Made by a program: the position numbers and the translations under genes. The notes beneath the pieces were generated by a model. It searched no databases. It saw only the letters and a list, made by a program, of their open reading frames with translations, and had not been told where the DNA came from. From Actinomycetota bacterium (lineage in GTDB: Bacteria > Actinomycetota > Nitriliruptoria > Nitriliruptorales > Nitriliruptoraceae): 32,333 nt of DNA. Position 1 is the first letter of the stretch, and each line of letters starts with the position of its first letter. Shown here piece by piece: positions 18,831 through 28,276 of the stretch. The stretch spans positions 1 through 32,333 of the forward strand of contig JAGXST010000099.1 of NCBI GenBank assembly GCA_018335555.1, read 5' to 3'.

Positions 18831-20434
18831 TGGGCACGACGCTGCCGACCGTCGACGACCTCGCGCACTCGATCTCCAGTGACCTCGGCTGGATACAGGG
18901 CCCGTTCGAGGTGGCGGCCCTGCTCGAATCGCAGGGGATCACCGACACCGACGCGCGGGAGCACTACGGGCAGCCGGACGTCTTCGGGCTGGCGGACGAG
19001 GTGCTCGCCCGCCAGCGCAACGAGATCGACCTCCACCGGTTGGCGTCCGAGGAGGAGGACCGGCGACTGGTCGACGAACTCGATCGTTACCCGACCGAGA
19101 CGATGGGGCTGGTGCGCACCATCATCCGTGGCGCCGCCTACGGCATGCCGATGGGGCTGTCCGTCTTCGCCTCGCTGATCCTGCTGTACTCGCTGTGGTC
19201 GTACTACTACTTCACGCCGGCCCAGGCGACCGCCATCGGGTTGGGCACCGCCCTGTCCTACTTCATCGCCGGCGGCTTCACGCAGGCGATCGGTCGACGC
19301 GGACTGATGTACCTGCGCCAGGGCATGTACCTGATGACGCTCAAGGTGAGCTGGTTCTTCGTCCTCACCGGCATGGTGGTGACCGCCGTCGTCGCGTTCG
19401 TGCTGTGGCTCGTGTTCAACCTGTTCACCGTCATCTCGCAGTTCGAGGCCAACCTGGCGGTGCTGTACTTCCTCAGCCTCTCGGTGCTGTGGCTGTGCCT
19501 GGCCGTGCTCTACATGCTCGAACAGGAGCTGATGTTCACGGTCGCCGTGGCGATCGGCATCGCCGTGGTCTACGCCCTGCGCGAGTACGTCGGCCTGCCG
19601 ATGGTCGTCAGCCACCAGATCGGCCTCGCCGCCAGTTCCCTGTTCTCGATGCTGATGTCGGCCGTGCACCTGCTGCGACTGCACCGCCGTCACCGTGACC
19701 CGGCGGTGCCGACCTACACCAGGCTGCCCCGCATCGTGATCCTGCTCTCGTCGGTGCGCACCTTCGTCCTGTACGGGTCGCTCTACTTCACGCTGCTGTT
19801 CGCCGATCGGCTCCTGGCATGGACCGGCCGGATGGACTTCCGCCAGACCTTCATCTGGTTCCGGGCCGACTACGAGGCCGGCCTCAACTGGGCCCTGATC
19901 GGTATGTTGCCTGCCTTCACGGTGCTCGAGATCGTGCTCCAGCGTTTCGGTGGCCAGATGAAGCCGAAACAACTCGCGCACTCGCTCGCCGACCGCCGCG
20001 GGTTCTCGTCGTGGTACCTGCGCTTCTACGTGCGTCAGGTCGGTCTCTACCTCGTCGTGGCGGTCGCGGGTGTCGTCGCGGCCTGGTACGGGATGCTGGC
20101 GCTCGTGCCTCGCATACCGGAGCTGGCGATCCTCGGCGGCCACGTGACCCGGTTCACGTTCTTCGTCGGCTCGTTCGGCTACCTCGCCATCGGCTTCTCG
20201 CTGCTGAACCTGTCGGTGTTCTTCTGGCTGTCGCGGCCGCGTCTGGCCATGCTCTCGTTGCTGCCGGCCATGCTCGGCAACCTCGTCATCGGCTACCTGC
20301 TGAGTCGGATCTTCTCCTACCACCTGGCCGTGTTCGGGCTTGCCGCGGGGGGACTGGTGTTCGCCCTCATCTCGACGGTGCTGTGCATGCGGGTGATGTC
20401 GAACCTGGACTACTACTACTACTCGGCGTTCTGA
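18830..20434 (+). CDS. pelG: PelG-like polysaccharide membrane protein
   Basis: A 534-residue multi-pass membrane protein with a soluble N-terminal region of about 95 residues and then roughly 12 hydrophobic segments. The order PelF-PelG, the one-base overlap and the aromatic C-terminus LDYYYYSAF agree with PelG, the MATE/Wzx-like inner-membrane partner of PelF in Pel synthesis and export. It is longer than proteobacterial PelG (about 456) because of the N-terminal region, whose start (DDLAHSISSDLGWIQGPFEVAALLESQGI) looks helical. I assign it mainly by context and membrane pattern, with moderate certainty; the alternative is an unrelated polysaccharide transporter. A GTG one base past its stop begins the next gene. 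Confidence 0.7.
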   Translation: MGTTLPTVDDLAHSISSDLGWIQGPFEVAALLESQGITDTDAREHYGQPDVFGLADEVLARQRNEIDLHRLASEEEDRRLVDELDRYPTETMGLVRTIIRGAAYGMPMGLSVFASLILLYSLWSYYYFTPAQATAIGLGTALSYFIAGGFTQAIGRRGLMYLRQGMYLMTLKVSWFFVLTGMVVTAVVAFVLWLVFNLFTVISQFEANLAVLYFLSLSVLWLCLAVLYMLEQELMFTVAVAIGIAVVYALREYVGLPMVVSHQIGLAASSLFSMLMSAVHLLRLHRRHRDPAVPTYTRLPRIVILLSSVRTFVLYGSLYFTLLFADRLLAWTGRMDFRQTFIWFRADYEAGLNWALIGMLPAFTVLEIVLQRFGGQMKPKQLAHSLADRRGFSSWYLRFYVRQVGLYLVVAVAGVVAAWYGMLALVPRIPELAILGGHVTRFTFFVGSFGYLAIGFSLLNLSVFFWLSRPRLAMLSLLPAMLGNLVIGYLLSRIFSYHLAVFGLAAGGLVFALISTVLCMRVMSNLDYYYYSAF

Positions 20435-20435
20435 C

Positions 20436-22655
20436 GTGGGCCTGCAAGAATTGCTGCAGACACCCCTGGTCACCCTGCTCCGCGTGCTCACCGGGCTCGT
20501 CCTCGCCGTGGGCGTCCTCCCGGCATTCGTACTACCGCGCCCGACGTCGGCACGCAGCGGACTCGATGCCGCCGCCGTGAGACTGGTCCGCTGGACTGCG
20601 GTCGTACTCGTCGTCAGCCAACTCCTGGCGATCATCCGGCTGTTCCACGTGCTGCCGATCGTGCTGCTGTGCGCCTACGGCCACTGGTACCGGCGGCGCC
20701 ACGAAGGCAGATTGCGGACGCGCGGCCCGGGCGAGGGGCTCCTCCAGAGACCATGGCTCGCGTTCGCCGACCTGCTGCACCGATTCGAACAGCACGGCAT
20801 GGCAGTCGTCACGACGGCGTGGGACGGCATCTTGGTGGCCGCGAGACGACACCGCGAACGGCTGGTCGCGCGACGTGTCCTGCCACTGGCGCTCCTGCTG
20901 GCCCCGATCGCCGCGATCCTTGCGACCTCGCTGGGGATGCGCGTGGTCCAGGCCTTCCGCTTCCAGACGCTGTCACCGCCCGACGCGTACGTGATCCTGA
21001 CCTGGGCCAAGTCGTTCGCCGCCAACCAGCCCTTCCCCGACGGCCTGTACCCGCCCGGCCTGCCGGCCCTGGTCGCGTTCGTCGGGAAGACGACACCGGG
21101 CGTCGACCTGTACGAGATCGTGCGCTACACGGGGCCGCTCATCGGCATGCTGCTGGTCTTCGGGCTGTTCTACGCCTGCCTGCGACTGACCGGCAACATC
21201 GGCGCTGCGCTGGTCGCAGCGGGCACGTTCGGCCTGTTCGGCACCTCCTACTACTGGCACTCGCCCTGGGCGCGCCAGACCGGTCCGCTGCCGCAGGAAT
21301 TGGGCCTGGCGATCGCGTTGATCGCCCTGCCCTCGGCCGTGCTGGCCGTGACCGAACGCGACCGTGACCACCTGCTCACCACCGCGCTGGCGGCGCTCGC
21401 CATCGGGTTGATCCATCCGGCATCGTGCCTGGTCTTCGTCGTGCTCGCGATCGCCGGCGCGATCGGGGCCACCCTCGTCGCGCGGTGCTCGCCAGGGCCG
21501 GCCCTGGCCGTGGTCGTTGCTGCCGCGGCCGGCGCCGTCGTCGCCCACCTGTACCTGCCGATCGGCCTGCTGCTCGGCCTGCCGCTGTTCCGAGGACTCG
21601 ACAGCCCGTTCATCGGGGTCGAGATCGAGCAGGGACGCGACGCGTTCCTGGAGGGGCTGCTCGGCACCTCGGCACTGGGCCACAACCCGTTGAGCCTGCT
21701 CGCGCTGGCCGGTGCCGGCCTGGCGCTGGTCGTTGCGTTCGCGCTGTTCGCACGTTCCCGGATCTCCCCCGGGGTCCACCCGTCTGGCGCCCAAGCGTTC
21801 GCGGCGTTGGGTGGGCTCGCGGGTATCGCCCTCGCCGCCGTCGCCGCCTACGACGTCCGCTGGATCCCGCTGCCGACGAACGTGACCGGCTCGATCGGAG
21901 GCCTGGTCGGCATCGCCCTCGCGCTCGGCCTCGGGGCCGGCTTCGCCGCCCTCACCCCACTCTGGCTCGCCCGCCGCGGTGCGATGGTCCGCGCCACGGC
22001 GTTGGTCACGGCCGCGGCGCTGTCGATCGGGGGCTTCGGTCTGGCCTTCGAGTCCGGCCCACGGGGCCGTGAGCCGAGCGAGTACGAGTCCACGGCAGCG
22101 GTCACCCGTGACATCATGAAGAACCAGGACGCCTACAGCTACACGGTCGTCGGCACACCACAACAGCGGCAGGCGATCCAGGGGGTCGGCGCCTTCATCG
22201 AACTGTGGGTGTTCGCCCGCGACGTGACGGTCCGGGATGCCCGGGACCCGGGCTTCGTCGTCCCCGACCTGTCGTCGCTCATGTTCGCCCGCGACCTCGG
22301 CGAGAGTCTCCCGATCCCGACCGCAGACATCTACGTGTTCGTCGAGAAGCAGCCGTTCCCGGTCACGGCCCGGACGGCCACGGGACCGACCGAGGAGTAC
22401 TACTTCGACCCGGCCAAGCGTGGCCGCATCATGGCGACCGTCTACGCGTGGGCGGAGTACTACCGCCACTACCACACCGACATGGACATCCACCACGAGG
22501 ACGAGCACATCGTCGTCTACCGGATCCGCCGCCGCCCGAACACGGTGGCCGCCGCCGCTTCCCCGCAGTTCAAGGACTACACGTGGGAACCCGGTGTGCT
22601 GTTCAACGGTGGCCCTGCGTCGCCGGCCGAGGTGGAGATTCCATGGCGCATGTGA
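20436..22655 (+). CDS. GT-C-like large membrane protein with C-terminal extracytoplasmic domain (copy 1)
   Basis: A 739-residue protein. Two or three N-terminal helices (to about 80) precede a charged cytosolic stretch. A further bundle of helices runs from about 146 to 540, and a soluble domain of about 190 residues ends the protein. After the first helix of the main bundle comes LSPPDAYVILTW (179-190) and PDGLYPPG. An acidic residue (D183) in the first external loop is where GT-C glycosyltransferases and STT3-type enzymes hold their catalytic Asp. That makes a lipid-linked-sugar glycosyltransferase a reasonable inference, not a certainty. The C-terminal domain contains EEYYFDPAKRGRI, YAWAEYYR and SPQFKDYTWEPGVLFNGG, all matched in copy 2 at 23605-25764. 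The GTG start is one base after pelG. Its stop lies inside the start of the lipoprotein gene. Confidence 0.7.
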   Translation: MGLQELLQTPLVTLLRVLTGLVLAVGVLPAFVLPRPTSARSGLDAAAVRLVRWTAVVLVVSQLLAIIRLFHVLPIVLLCAYGHWYRRRHEGRLRTRGPGEGLLQRPWLAFADLLHRFEQHGMAVVTTAWDGILVAARRHRERLVARRVLPLALLLAPIAAILATSLGMRVVQAFRFQTLSPPDAYVILTWAKSFAANQPFPDGLYPPGLPALVAFVGKTTPGVDLYEIVRYTGPLIGMLLVFGLFYACLRLTGNIGAALVAAGTFGLFGTSYYWHSPWARQTGPLPQELGLAIALIALPSAVLAVTERDRDHLLTTALAALAIGLIHPASCLVFVVLAIAGAIGATLVARCSPGPALAVVVAAAAGAVVAHLYLPIGLLLGLPLFRGLDSPFIGVEIEQGRDAFLEGLLGTSALGHNPLSLLALAGAGLALVVAFALFARSRISPGVHPSGAQAFAALGGLAGIALAAVAAYDVRWIPLPTNVTGSIGGLVGIALALGLGAGFAALTPLWLARRGAMVRATALVTAAALSIGGFGLAFESGPRGREPSEYESTAAVTRDIMKNQDAYSYTVVGTPQQRQAIQGVGAFIELWVFARDVTVRDARDPGFVVPDLSSLMFARDLGESLPIPTADIYVFVEKQPFPVTARTATGPTEEYYFDPAKRGRIMATVYAWAEYYRHYHTDMDIHHEDEHIVVYRIRRRPNTVAAAASPQFKDYTWEPGVLFNGGPASPAEVEIPWRM

Positions 22656-23605
22656 TCCCCGGCTGGCGGCGCGGGCGGCGCCGCATCAGCGCCATCAGCC
22701 TGTTGCTGGTCCTCAGCGTCCTTCTCGGTGGGTGTCGGCCCTCCGGGGAGCGGCGCCTGGTCAGCCTGCGTGAGGGCGAGTTCAGCGGTGGCGAGGTCGC
22801 CGGGCAGCTGCTCTACGTCGAGACACGCGGCGTGCGGCAGTCGGCGCTGTTCGTCCACGACCTCGACCGGGACGAGCGGCAGCGGCTGACGCTACCGCCG
22901 GGCTACGCGAACTCGCCCGCGTGGTCCCCCGATGGCCGTCACGTCGCCTTCTCCCTGACCGGGGCCGACGGCTTCTCGCACCTGTGGGTGGTCCCCGTCG
23001 CGGGCGGCCGTGCCCGGCAGATCACCGACGGCGAGGTGGTCGACGACCATCCGCGATGGTCACCCGACGGCGAGAAGCTGGTGTTCACCTCGATCCGGGA
23101 CGGCGACTACGACTGGCGGCTGTTCACGGTCGCCGTCGACGACCCGGAGCCACCACGGCCGGTCGGCAGCACCGACGGTCACAGCGTCTTCCCGGACTGG
23201 TCACCGGACGGACGCCACCTGGTCTACGCCAATCGCGGGGAGGGCAACTACCGGCTCCGGTTGCACGACCTCGAAAGCGGCCGCGACCGCCGGATCACGG
23301 ACGGCCCGGGCGAGGACCTCTACCCGCGGTTCTCCCCCGACGGCCGAGAGGTGCTGTTCTCCTCCACGCGCGTCGACGACGTCTGGCAGATCCAGCGCCT
23401 CGACCTCGCGACCGACGAGGTGGAGCATGTCGTCGGCAGCGACTCCATGGACGAATTCCCGGTCTACTCACCCGACATGCAACACGTCGCCTTCTCGGCC
23501 GGACACCTCGCGCTGTACCGCGCCGACGGCGAGGCATTCCCCGACGGCAAACTGCGCTGGTCCATCACGCGCAACCTGGCCTGGACACCGGACTGGAGGG
23601 GATAG
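22643..23605 (+). CDS. TolB/PD40-type beta-propeller lipoprotein
   Basis: A 320-residue exported protein. An Arg-rich N-terminus and the hydrophobic stretch ISLLLVLSVLLGGC form a lipoprotein signal with C31 as the lipidated residue. Then come about six propeller blades with WSPDGRHVAFS-type motifs (PAWSPDG, PRWSPDG, PDWSPDG, PRFSPDG), as in TolB/PD40 repeats. Such propellers bind proteins or glycans; no enzyme motif is seen. It should be anchored on the outer face of the cytoplasmic membrane, next to the external domains of the two GT-C-like proteins whose genes flank it. The ATG at 22643 has GGTGGAG upstream and overlaps the previous gene by 13 bases. Its TAG overlaps the next GTG by one base. 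Confidence 0.82.
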   Translation: MAHVIPGWRRGRRRISAISLLLVLSVLLGGCRPSGERRLVSLREGEFSGGEVAGQLLYVETRGVRQSALFVHDLDRDERQRLTLPPGYANSPAWSPDGRHVAFSLTGADGFSHLWVVPVAGGRARQITDGEVVDDHPRWSPDGEKLVFTSIRDGDYDWRLFTVAVDDPEPPRPVGSTDGHSVFPDWSPDGRHLVYANRGEGNYRLRLHDLESGRDRRITDGPGEDLYPRFSPDGREVLFSSTRVDDVWQIQRLDLATDEVEHVVGSDSMDEFPVYSPDMQHVAFSAGHLALYRADGEAFPDGKLRWSITRNLAWTPDWRG

Positions 23606-25764
23606 TGGAGCTCGAACAGGCAGCCACGTTCCTCCGGGTGCTCCTGGCCACGGGGATCGTGCTCGGGGTGCTGCCCCGGCTCGTGCTGCCACGGCCCGGG
23701 AACGCGCGGTCGGGCCTCGACGCCGCCGTTGCGAACCTGCTGCGCTGGCTGGCGATCGTGATGGTCGTCAGCCACGTGCTCGCCGGGATCGGGCTCTACA
23801 ACCGGGTCTCGCTGCTGGGCAGCTTCCTCGTCATCGCCTGGTTCTCGACCTACCGGCCCCGCTACGGCGGCCTCGGTGGCCTCCTGCACCGGCTGTGGCC
23901 GACGGATGGCGGTCGCGCCGCTGCCCGCGAGCCCACACGACCTCGGCTCGGATGGCGCGACCGTGCCGCACTCGTCGGCCTCACCGCCCCGCTCGTCGTC
24001 CTGCTGGCCGCCTCGTATTGGTTGCGCGCCAAGGACACGTTCGCGACCGTGGCGTTGAGCCCGCCCGATGCCTATGTCCACATGACCTGGGCATGGTCGT
24101 TCCAGCAGAACGTGCTCTGGCCTGACGGGGTCTACCCGCAGGGCATGTCGGCGATCGTCTCCCTGATCCACCTGTTCGCGCCGTTCACCGAGATTCTCGA
24201 CGTCGCGCGGTTCACCGGGCCGATGGTCGGCACGTTCCTGGTCTTCTCCATCTACTACGTCGTACTGCGCCTGTCCCGAAACCCCGGGGCGGCCCTGTTC
24301 GCAGCCGGCCTGCTCGGCCTGTTCGGCGCCAACCCCGAATGGCGGGAGCCGTGGGAACGACAGGTTGCGCTGCTGCCCCAGGAGTTCGGCCTCGCGATGG
24401 CCCTGCTCGCCGTGGTGTTCGCCGTGCTCGCCGTCTCCGAGGAGCCGCACGGACCACGGCTGCGGCTCGGGCGCCTGCCCGCGGTGCCGCTGGGAGGCCA
24501 CGCGACGACGCTCGGGGTCGCGGTGTTCGCCGTCGCGCTGTGCCATCCACTGCCCGGCCTGTGGGCCGGTCTGGTCGTCGCGGTCGGTGCCATCGGCGCC
24601 GTGGTGCTCTCGCACCGGTTCGCCGCCCTCGTCGGGGCGGGACTGACGACGTTGGCCGGAGCGGCGGTCGGGTTCGCGGTCGTCCCGCTCGCCCAGTGGT
24701 TCGGGGTTCCCGCCTACCTCGGCTACGGCGCCGGCGAGGCGCTTGCGGACCTCACGGGGATGAGCCTCCAGGAGCGCCAGGCCAAGCTGGTCGAGTACTT
24801 CGGCGAACTCGACCGGCTCGGGCACAATTGGCTCAGCCTCGCCGCCGCAGCCGCGCTCGTCCTCGCCGTCGTCGGCGTCGTGCTGCTGGCGCGGGGCGGA
24901 CAGCGCGGACACGCAGCCGAACTGCTCGGGTTGACCGCGGTCGGCGGCTTCGCCGTCGCAGCGTTCGACCTGCGCCCTCTGGCCGGCGCGCTCGACCCCT
25001 TCTACCTCGTTCGCGTGGGAAACCTGCTCGGCCCGACACTGCCCCTGGCGTTCGGTGCCGGGCTCGGCGGCCTGTCGCTGCTGGTGGCCAGGCGCGTGAC
25101 GTACGTGCGCGTGGCCGTCCTGGTGCTCATCGGCCTGGTCTCCCTGGGCGGCATCGCCACCCGGTTCCCGGCCGACGCGATCGAGCGCTGGTACGAACGC
25201 GAAGAGGTCGAGTACGAGGAGATGACGCACGTCACACTGCGGCTGAAGCGCGAGGTGGAACCGCTGACCTACACCACGGTCGGCTTGGCCTCGCAACGCC
25301 AGGTCATGGGCGAGGCGTCGTGGTTCATCGCTGCCTGGGTCTTCGCCCGCGACCTCCCGGACGTGCCGCACAACGACATCCTGCCGGTCCCGACGCCCGA
25401 GACCTACGTGTTCGTCGAACTCGACCCGTACCGCGTGAAGGAGGTCGATCCCAACGGCGCCGTCGAGGAGTACTACTTCGACCGCGAGAAGCGGGGGCGC
25501 ATCCAGGCCCGCCTCTACGAGTGGGCCGAACAGCGACGACGGATCAATCCCGACACGACGATTTGGTACGACGGGGAGCACGTCCGCGTCTACCGCATCG
25601 CGCGCAACCCGGCCATCCAGACCGACCCCGGCAGCCCGGAGTTCAAGGACTACGCCTGGGTTCCCGGCAAGTTGTTCAACAGCGGCCCCACCTCCCCGCG
25701 CGACCTCGAGGCACGGTTTGCCGCCCTTCCCGAGCCCGTGTTCGACGAACTGGGCGCGCCGTGA
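23605..25764 (+). CDS. GT-C-like large membrane protein with C-terminal extracytoplasmic domain (copy 2)
   Basis: A 719-residue paralogue of the protein at 20436-22655, with the same order of parts. The N-terminal helices contain RSGLDAAVANLLRWLAIV, where copy 1 has RSGLDAAAVRLVRWTAVV. The external-loop motif LSPPDAYVHMTW (151-162) precedes PDGVYPQGM, the helical bundle runs to about 525, and the C-terminal domain holds EEYYFDREKRGRI, YEWAEQRRR and SPEFKDYAWVPGKLFNSG. D155 is the candidate GT-C acidic residue. The GTG start has an excellent GGAGGGG site upstream. Both copies are complete and differ along their whole length, so they look like an old duplication with separate roles, for example successive sugar additions. 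The stop overlaps the flippase start (GTGA). Confidence 0.7.
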   Translation: MELEQAATFLRVLLATGIVLGVLPRLVLPRPGNARSGLDAAVANLLRWLAIVMVVSHVLAGIGLYNRVSLLGSFLVIAWFSTYRPRYGGLGGLLHRLWPTDGGRAAAREPTRPRLGWRDRAALVGLTAPLVVLLAASYWLRAKDTFATVALSPPDAYVHMTWAWSFQQNVLWPDGVYPQGMSAIVSLIHLFAPFTEILDVARFTGPMVGTFLVFSIYYVVLRLSRNPGAALFAAGLLGLFGANPEWREPWERQVALLPQEFGLAMALLAVVFAVLAVSEEPHGPRLRLGRLPAVPLGGHATTLGVAVFAVALCHPLPGLWAGLVVAVGAIGAVVLSHRFAALVGAGLTTLAGAAVGFAVVPLAQWFGVPAYLGYGAGEALADLTGMSLQERQAKLVEYFGELDRLGHNWLSLAAAAALVLAVVGVVLLARGGQRGHAAELLGLTAVGGFAVAAFDLRPLAGALDPFYLVRVGNLLGPTLPLAFGAGLGGLSLLVARRVTYVRVAVLVLIGLVSLGGIATRFPADAIERWYEREEVEYEEMTHVTLRLKREVEPLTYTTVGLASQRQVMGEASWFIAAWVFARDLPDVPHNDILPVPTPETYVFVELDPYRVKEVDPNGAVEEYYFDREKRGRIQARLYEWAEQRRRINPDTTIWYDGEHVRVYRIARNPAIQTDPGSPEFKDYAWVPGKLFNSGPTSPRDLEARFAALPEPVFDELGAP

Positions 25765-27170
25765 GCGGCAGCACGGCCGCCCGGCGGCTCGCCTTGAACA
25801 CGGGCACGCTCGTCGGCGGCGGCCTGCTCGGTCAGGGCGCCAAGGGGCTGATCGCGATCGCCGTGGGGCGCGAACTCGGCCCCGCTCAGCTCGGCGTGTT
25901 CACGTTCGTGTGGACCATTGCCGCGCTGGTCGCGCAGTACGCCCCGCTGGGCATCGGTCACCTGCTCGTGCGCGAGCTCAGCCGCGAGCACGCGAGGGTC
26001 GCCTCGGGTGACGCGCTGCGCGTCGCCGCCTCCATGAGCCTGCTGGCCGCCGTCGGTCTCGTCGCCGGCGCCAGGCTGTTCGGTGCCGGGGACGAGATCG
26101 TGCGTGCGCTGGCCGTCGCGACCCCCTACGTGCTGCTCAGCCCGATCGTGATCGTGCACACGGCGCGGTTCCATGCGCGTGAACGGATGGAACTCGACGC
26201 CGTCGTCCAGATCACCGAGGGAGCGATCGCACTGCTCGGTGCACTCGTCGCGCTGCGGGCCGGCCACGGACTCCTCGGCGTACTAGCGGCGCTCGGCGTG
26301 GGGCGGGCGACCGGCGCCGGGGTGTCGTGGTGGCTCGACCGACGCCTGCCGGCTCCACCGGCCGCCCCACCGGTCGCGCGGTCGTCATGGCGTGAGGTCG
26401 TGCGCCTGAGCCTGCCCATGGGCGGGGCGAGCCTGTTCACCGCGCTCGTCTCGCGCGTGGACCTGGTGATCCTCGGCCTGCTCGTGGCCGCAGCCGACGT
26501 CGGCATCTACGGCGCGGCAGCCGTCGTGGTGGCGCTGCTCGCCGACACCACCAACGAACTCAACCGGGCCGCCTACCCGCGCCTGTCGCGCCTGGCCGGC
26601 CCCCATCTCGGCGCCGGGTTCGCGCGACTCTGGCGGGTGCAGTTGGCATTCACCACGGCCGCGGCCGCTGGACTGAGCGTGCTCGCCGGGCCCATCGTCG
26701 AGATGCTGTTCGGCGACGGGTTCGGCGAGGCCGCCCGCGTGCTGGCGGTGCTGGCCTGGATCCTGCCGCTGCGCGCCCTCAGCCACCTGTGCGGCATCGG
26801 CCTGTACGCGGTCGACCGCGCCGGCGCACGCACCCGGGCGACCGGCGTCGCCGCGGGGCTCAACGTCGCCGCGAACCTCGCCCTCGTGCCGATGTTCGGA
26901 CTCTGGGGCGCCGTGATCGCGGCGCTCCTGACCGATGCCGTGCTGTTGGCGCTCTCGGCCCACTATGGCCGGGATCTCCGGCCGGCCGCGTGGACCGGGT
27001 TGGCGACCTCGCTGGTGGTCGGATCGATCGTGGCGGCGGTCGCCGCCCTCGCGCCCGGACACGTCCTGGTCCGCATCGCGGCCGGCACCGTCGCGTTCGC
27101 CGGCGCCGCCGCGGCGACGCGGACCGGCCGCGACACCGCACGCCGCCTGCGCACGGAGGTGTCCTCGTGA
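25761..27170 (+). CDS. Wzx-type polysaccharide/lipid-linked oligosaccharide flippase
   Basis: A 469-residue polytopic membrane protein of the MATE/MVF (polysaccharide synthase) superfamily, with about 14 hydrophobic segments. Family-like features include ARRLALNTGTLVGGGLLGQGAK at the start, the GRELGPAQLGVFTFVW segment, the central LSLPMGGASLFTALVSRVDLVILG, and GLYAVDRAGARTRATGVAAGLNVAANLALVPMFGLWGA near helix 11-12. These proteins move undecaprenyl-linked oligosaccharides across the membrane. The sequence is distinct from the PelG-like protein in the same operon, so the chain holds two flippase-type proteins. The GTG at 25761 overlaps the preceding gene, and its stop overlaps the next GTG by four bases. 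Confidence 0.85.
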   Translation: MSGSTAARRLALNTGTLVGGGLLGQGAKGLIAIAVGRELGPAQLGVFTFVWTIAALVAQYAPLGIGHLLVRELSREHARVASGDALRVAASMSLLAAVGLVAGARLFGAGDEIVRALAVATPYVLLSPIVIVHTARFHARERMELDAVVQITEGAIALLGALVALRAGHGLLGVLAALGVGRATGAGVSWWLDRRLPAPPAAPPVARSSWREVVRLSLPMGGASLFTALVSRVDLVILGLLVAAADVGIYGAAAVVVALLADTTNELNRAAYPRLSRLAGPHLGAGFARLWRVQLAFTTAAAAGLSVLAGPIVEMLFGDGFGEAARVLAVLAWILPLRALSHLCGIGLYAVDRAGARTRATGVAAGLNVAANLALVPMFGLWGAVIAALLTDAVLLALSAHYGRDLRPAAWTGLATSLVVGSIVAAVAALAPGHVLVRIAAGTVAFAGAAAATRTGRDTARRLRTEVSS

Positions 27171-28276
27171 CCGGTACGTGTCGTGTCCGGGTGGGGCCGG
27201 TGACCATCGGGCTGACCGGCGTCGACCCGACCCTGCCCGCAGTCGGGGTGTTCGCCGGCCTGCCCCCGGCAGGACCGGACGCGCCCGTCGACCTGCGCAT
27301 CGCCTTCGAGCCGGGACTACGGGTCCCGGGACGCGCGGCTCGCGCCGTGGGGCGGTACCCGCTGTACGCCGCACCCGGGGGCCTCGTGGTCATCGACCAC
27401 GTCGGACGTGAGGCGTACCTGCCGTTGGCCGACCTCGGGACCCGGCCGGTCAGGATCGACCCCGAACTCGACCTCCACGTGCTGCAGACCTGGGTCCAGT
27501 TGCCGCTGCTGCGGATGGCTCTGCACCGGGCCGGCGGCGGCCTGGTCAGGTGCACCGTGGTCGAGGTGGACGGTCACCGTCTCGCCCTCGTCGCGCCCGC
27601 CCGGGCGGGCAAGACGCGGTTGGTGCTGGCGTTGTTGCGCCACGGTGCGGGACTCGTCGGCGACGACTGGGTCGCCGTCGACGCGACCGGTCGGTGTTCC
27701 CCGGCCTGTCGGCTGCTGGTCGTCCGCGACGAGGCCCGCGACGACACCGGCCAGCGGTCGGTTCGCAGCCTGCTCGTCCTGGCCCTGCGTCGCGCGGCGG
27801 CGGTGTTGGTGCGATGGCGGCGGCTGTCACTCGCCATGGCACATGCCGCCGACGTCGTCTGGCGGCTCGGGCAGCAGGTCCGCGACGTCGCCGACGTGGT
27901 TCCCGGGGCGCGCGTCGCCGAGCAACCGGCGGTCCTGGACGAGGTCGTCGTGCTCACATCCCAGGCCACCGAGGCGGCGCCGGTGTCGGCGTCGGACGCG
28001 GCGACCATCGCCGAGATGGTCGCGGCCGCGGTGGTGGTCGAGCACCCGGAGCAGTACGTGCTCGACGGGGTGTTCCGGCTGGTCCACCCTGGCATCCTGC
28101 CGGCGGGGAGCCTCCCGGCCCCGGCCGCCGACCTCGAGCGGGCACTCACGCTGCTGGGACCGGCGCGGGTGGCGTCCATGCCGATCGACGACATCGGTTG
28201 GACCGTGCGACGACTCACGGGTCTGTCGGCCGAGGCACGGTCGACGCGCCGCGACGATCAGGGAGCCCAGGCATGA
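27167..28276 (+). CDS. HprK-like P-loop protein (putative kinase)
   Basis: A 369-residue soluble protein. Residues 1-135 form a beta-rich N-terminal part without an assigned domain. A P-loop of the HPr-kinase type, APARAGKTRL (143-152), is followed by LVGDDWVAVD (163-172), the position of the GDD/Walker-B-like motif in HprK-related kinases. The first Gly of a normal Walker A is Ala here. Such HprK-like proteins occur in polysaccharide and peptide-modification clusters of many bacteria without HPr partners, and their substrates are mostly unknown. A sugar or small-molecule kinase, or a regulator, are all possible. It is coupled by four-base overlaps to the flippase upstream and the methyltransferase downstream. 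Confidence 0.65.
   Translation: MTGTCRVRVGPVTIGLTGVDPTLPAVGVFAGLPPAGPDAPVDLRIAFEPGLRVPGRAARAVGRYPLYAAPGGLVVIDHVGREAYLPLADLGTRPVRIDPELDLHVLQTWVQLPLLRMALHRAGGGLVRCTVVEVDGHRLALVAPARAGKTRLVLALLRHGAGLVGDDWVAVDATGRCSPACRLLVVRDEARDDTGQRSVRSLLVLALRRAAAVLVRWRRLSLAMAHAADVVWRLGQQVRDVADVVPGARVAEQPAVLDEVVVLTSQATEAAPVSASDAATIAEMVAAAVVVEHPEQYVLDGVFRLVHPGILPAGSLPAPAADLERALTLLGPARVASMPIDDIGWTVRRLTGLSAEARSTRRDDQGAQA

Noticed and set aside
20973-22508. Open frame of 511 codons antisense to GT-C-like copy 1
   Set aside because: Same shadow composition; the sense frame has clear helices and a paralogue.
23464-25581. Open frame of 705 codons antisense to GT-C-like copy 2
   Set aside because: His/Gln/Arg-rich composition typical of antisense shadows; no domain pattern.
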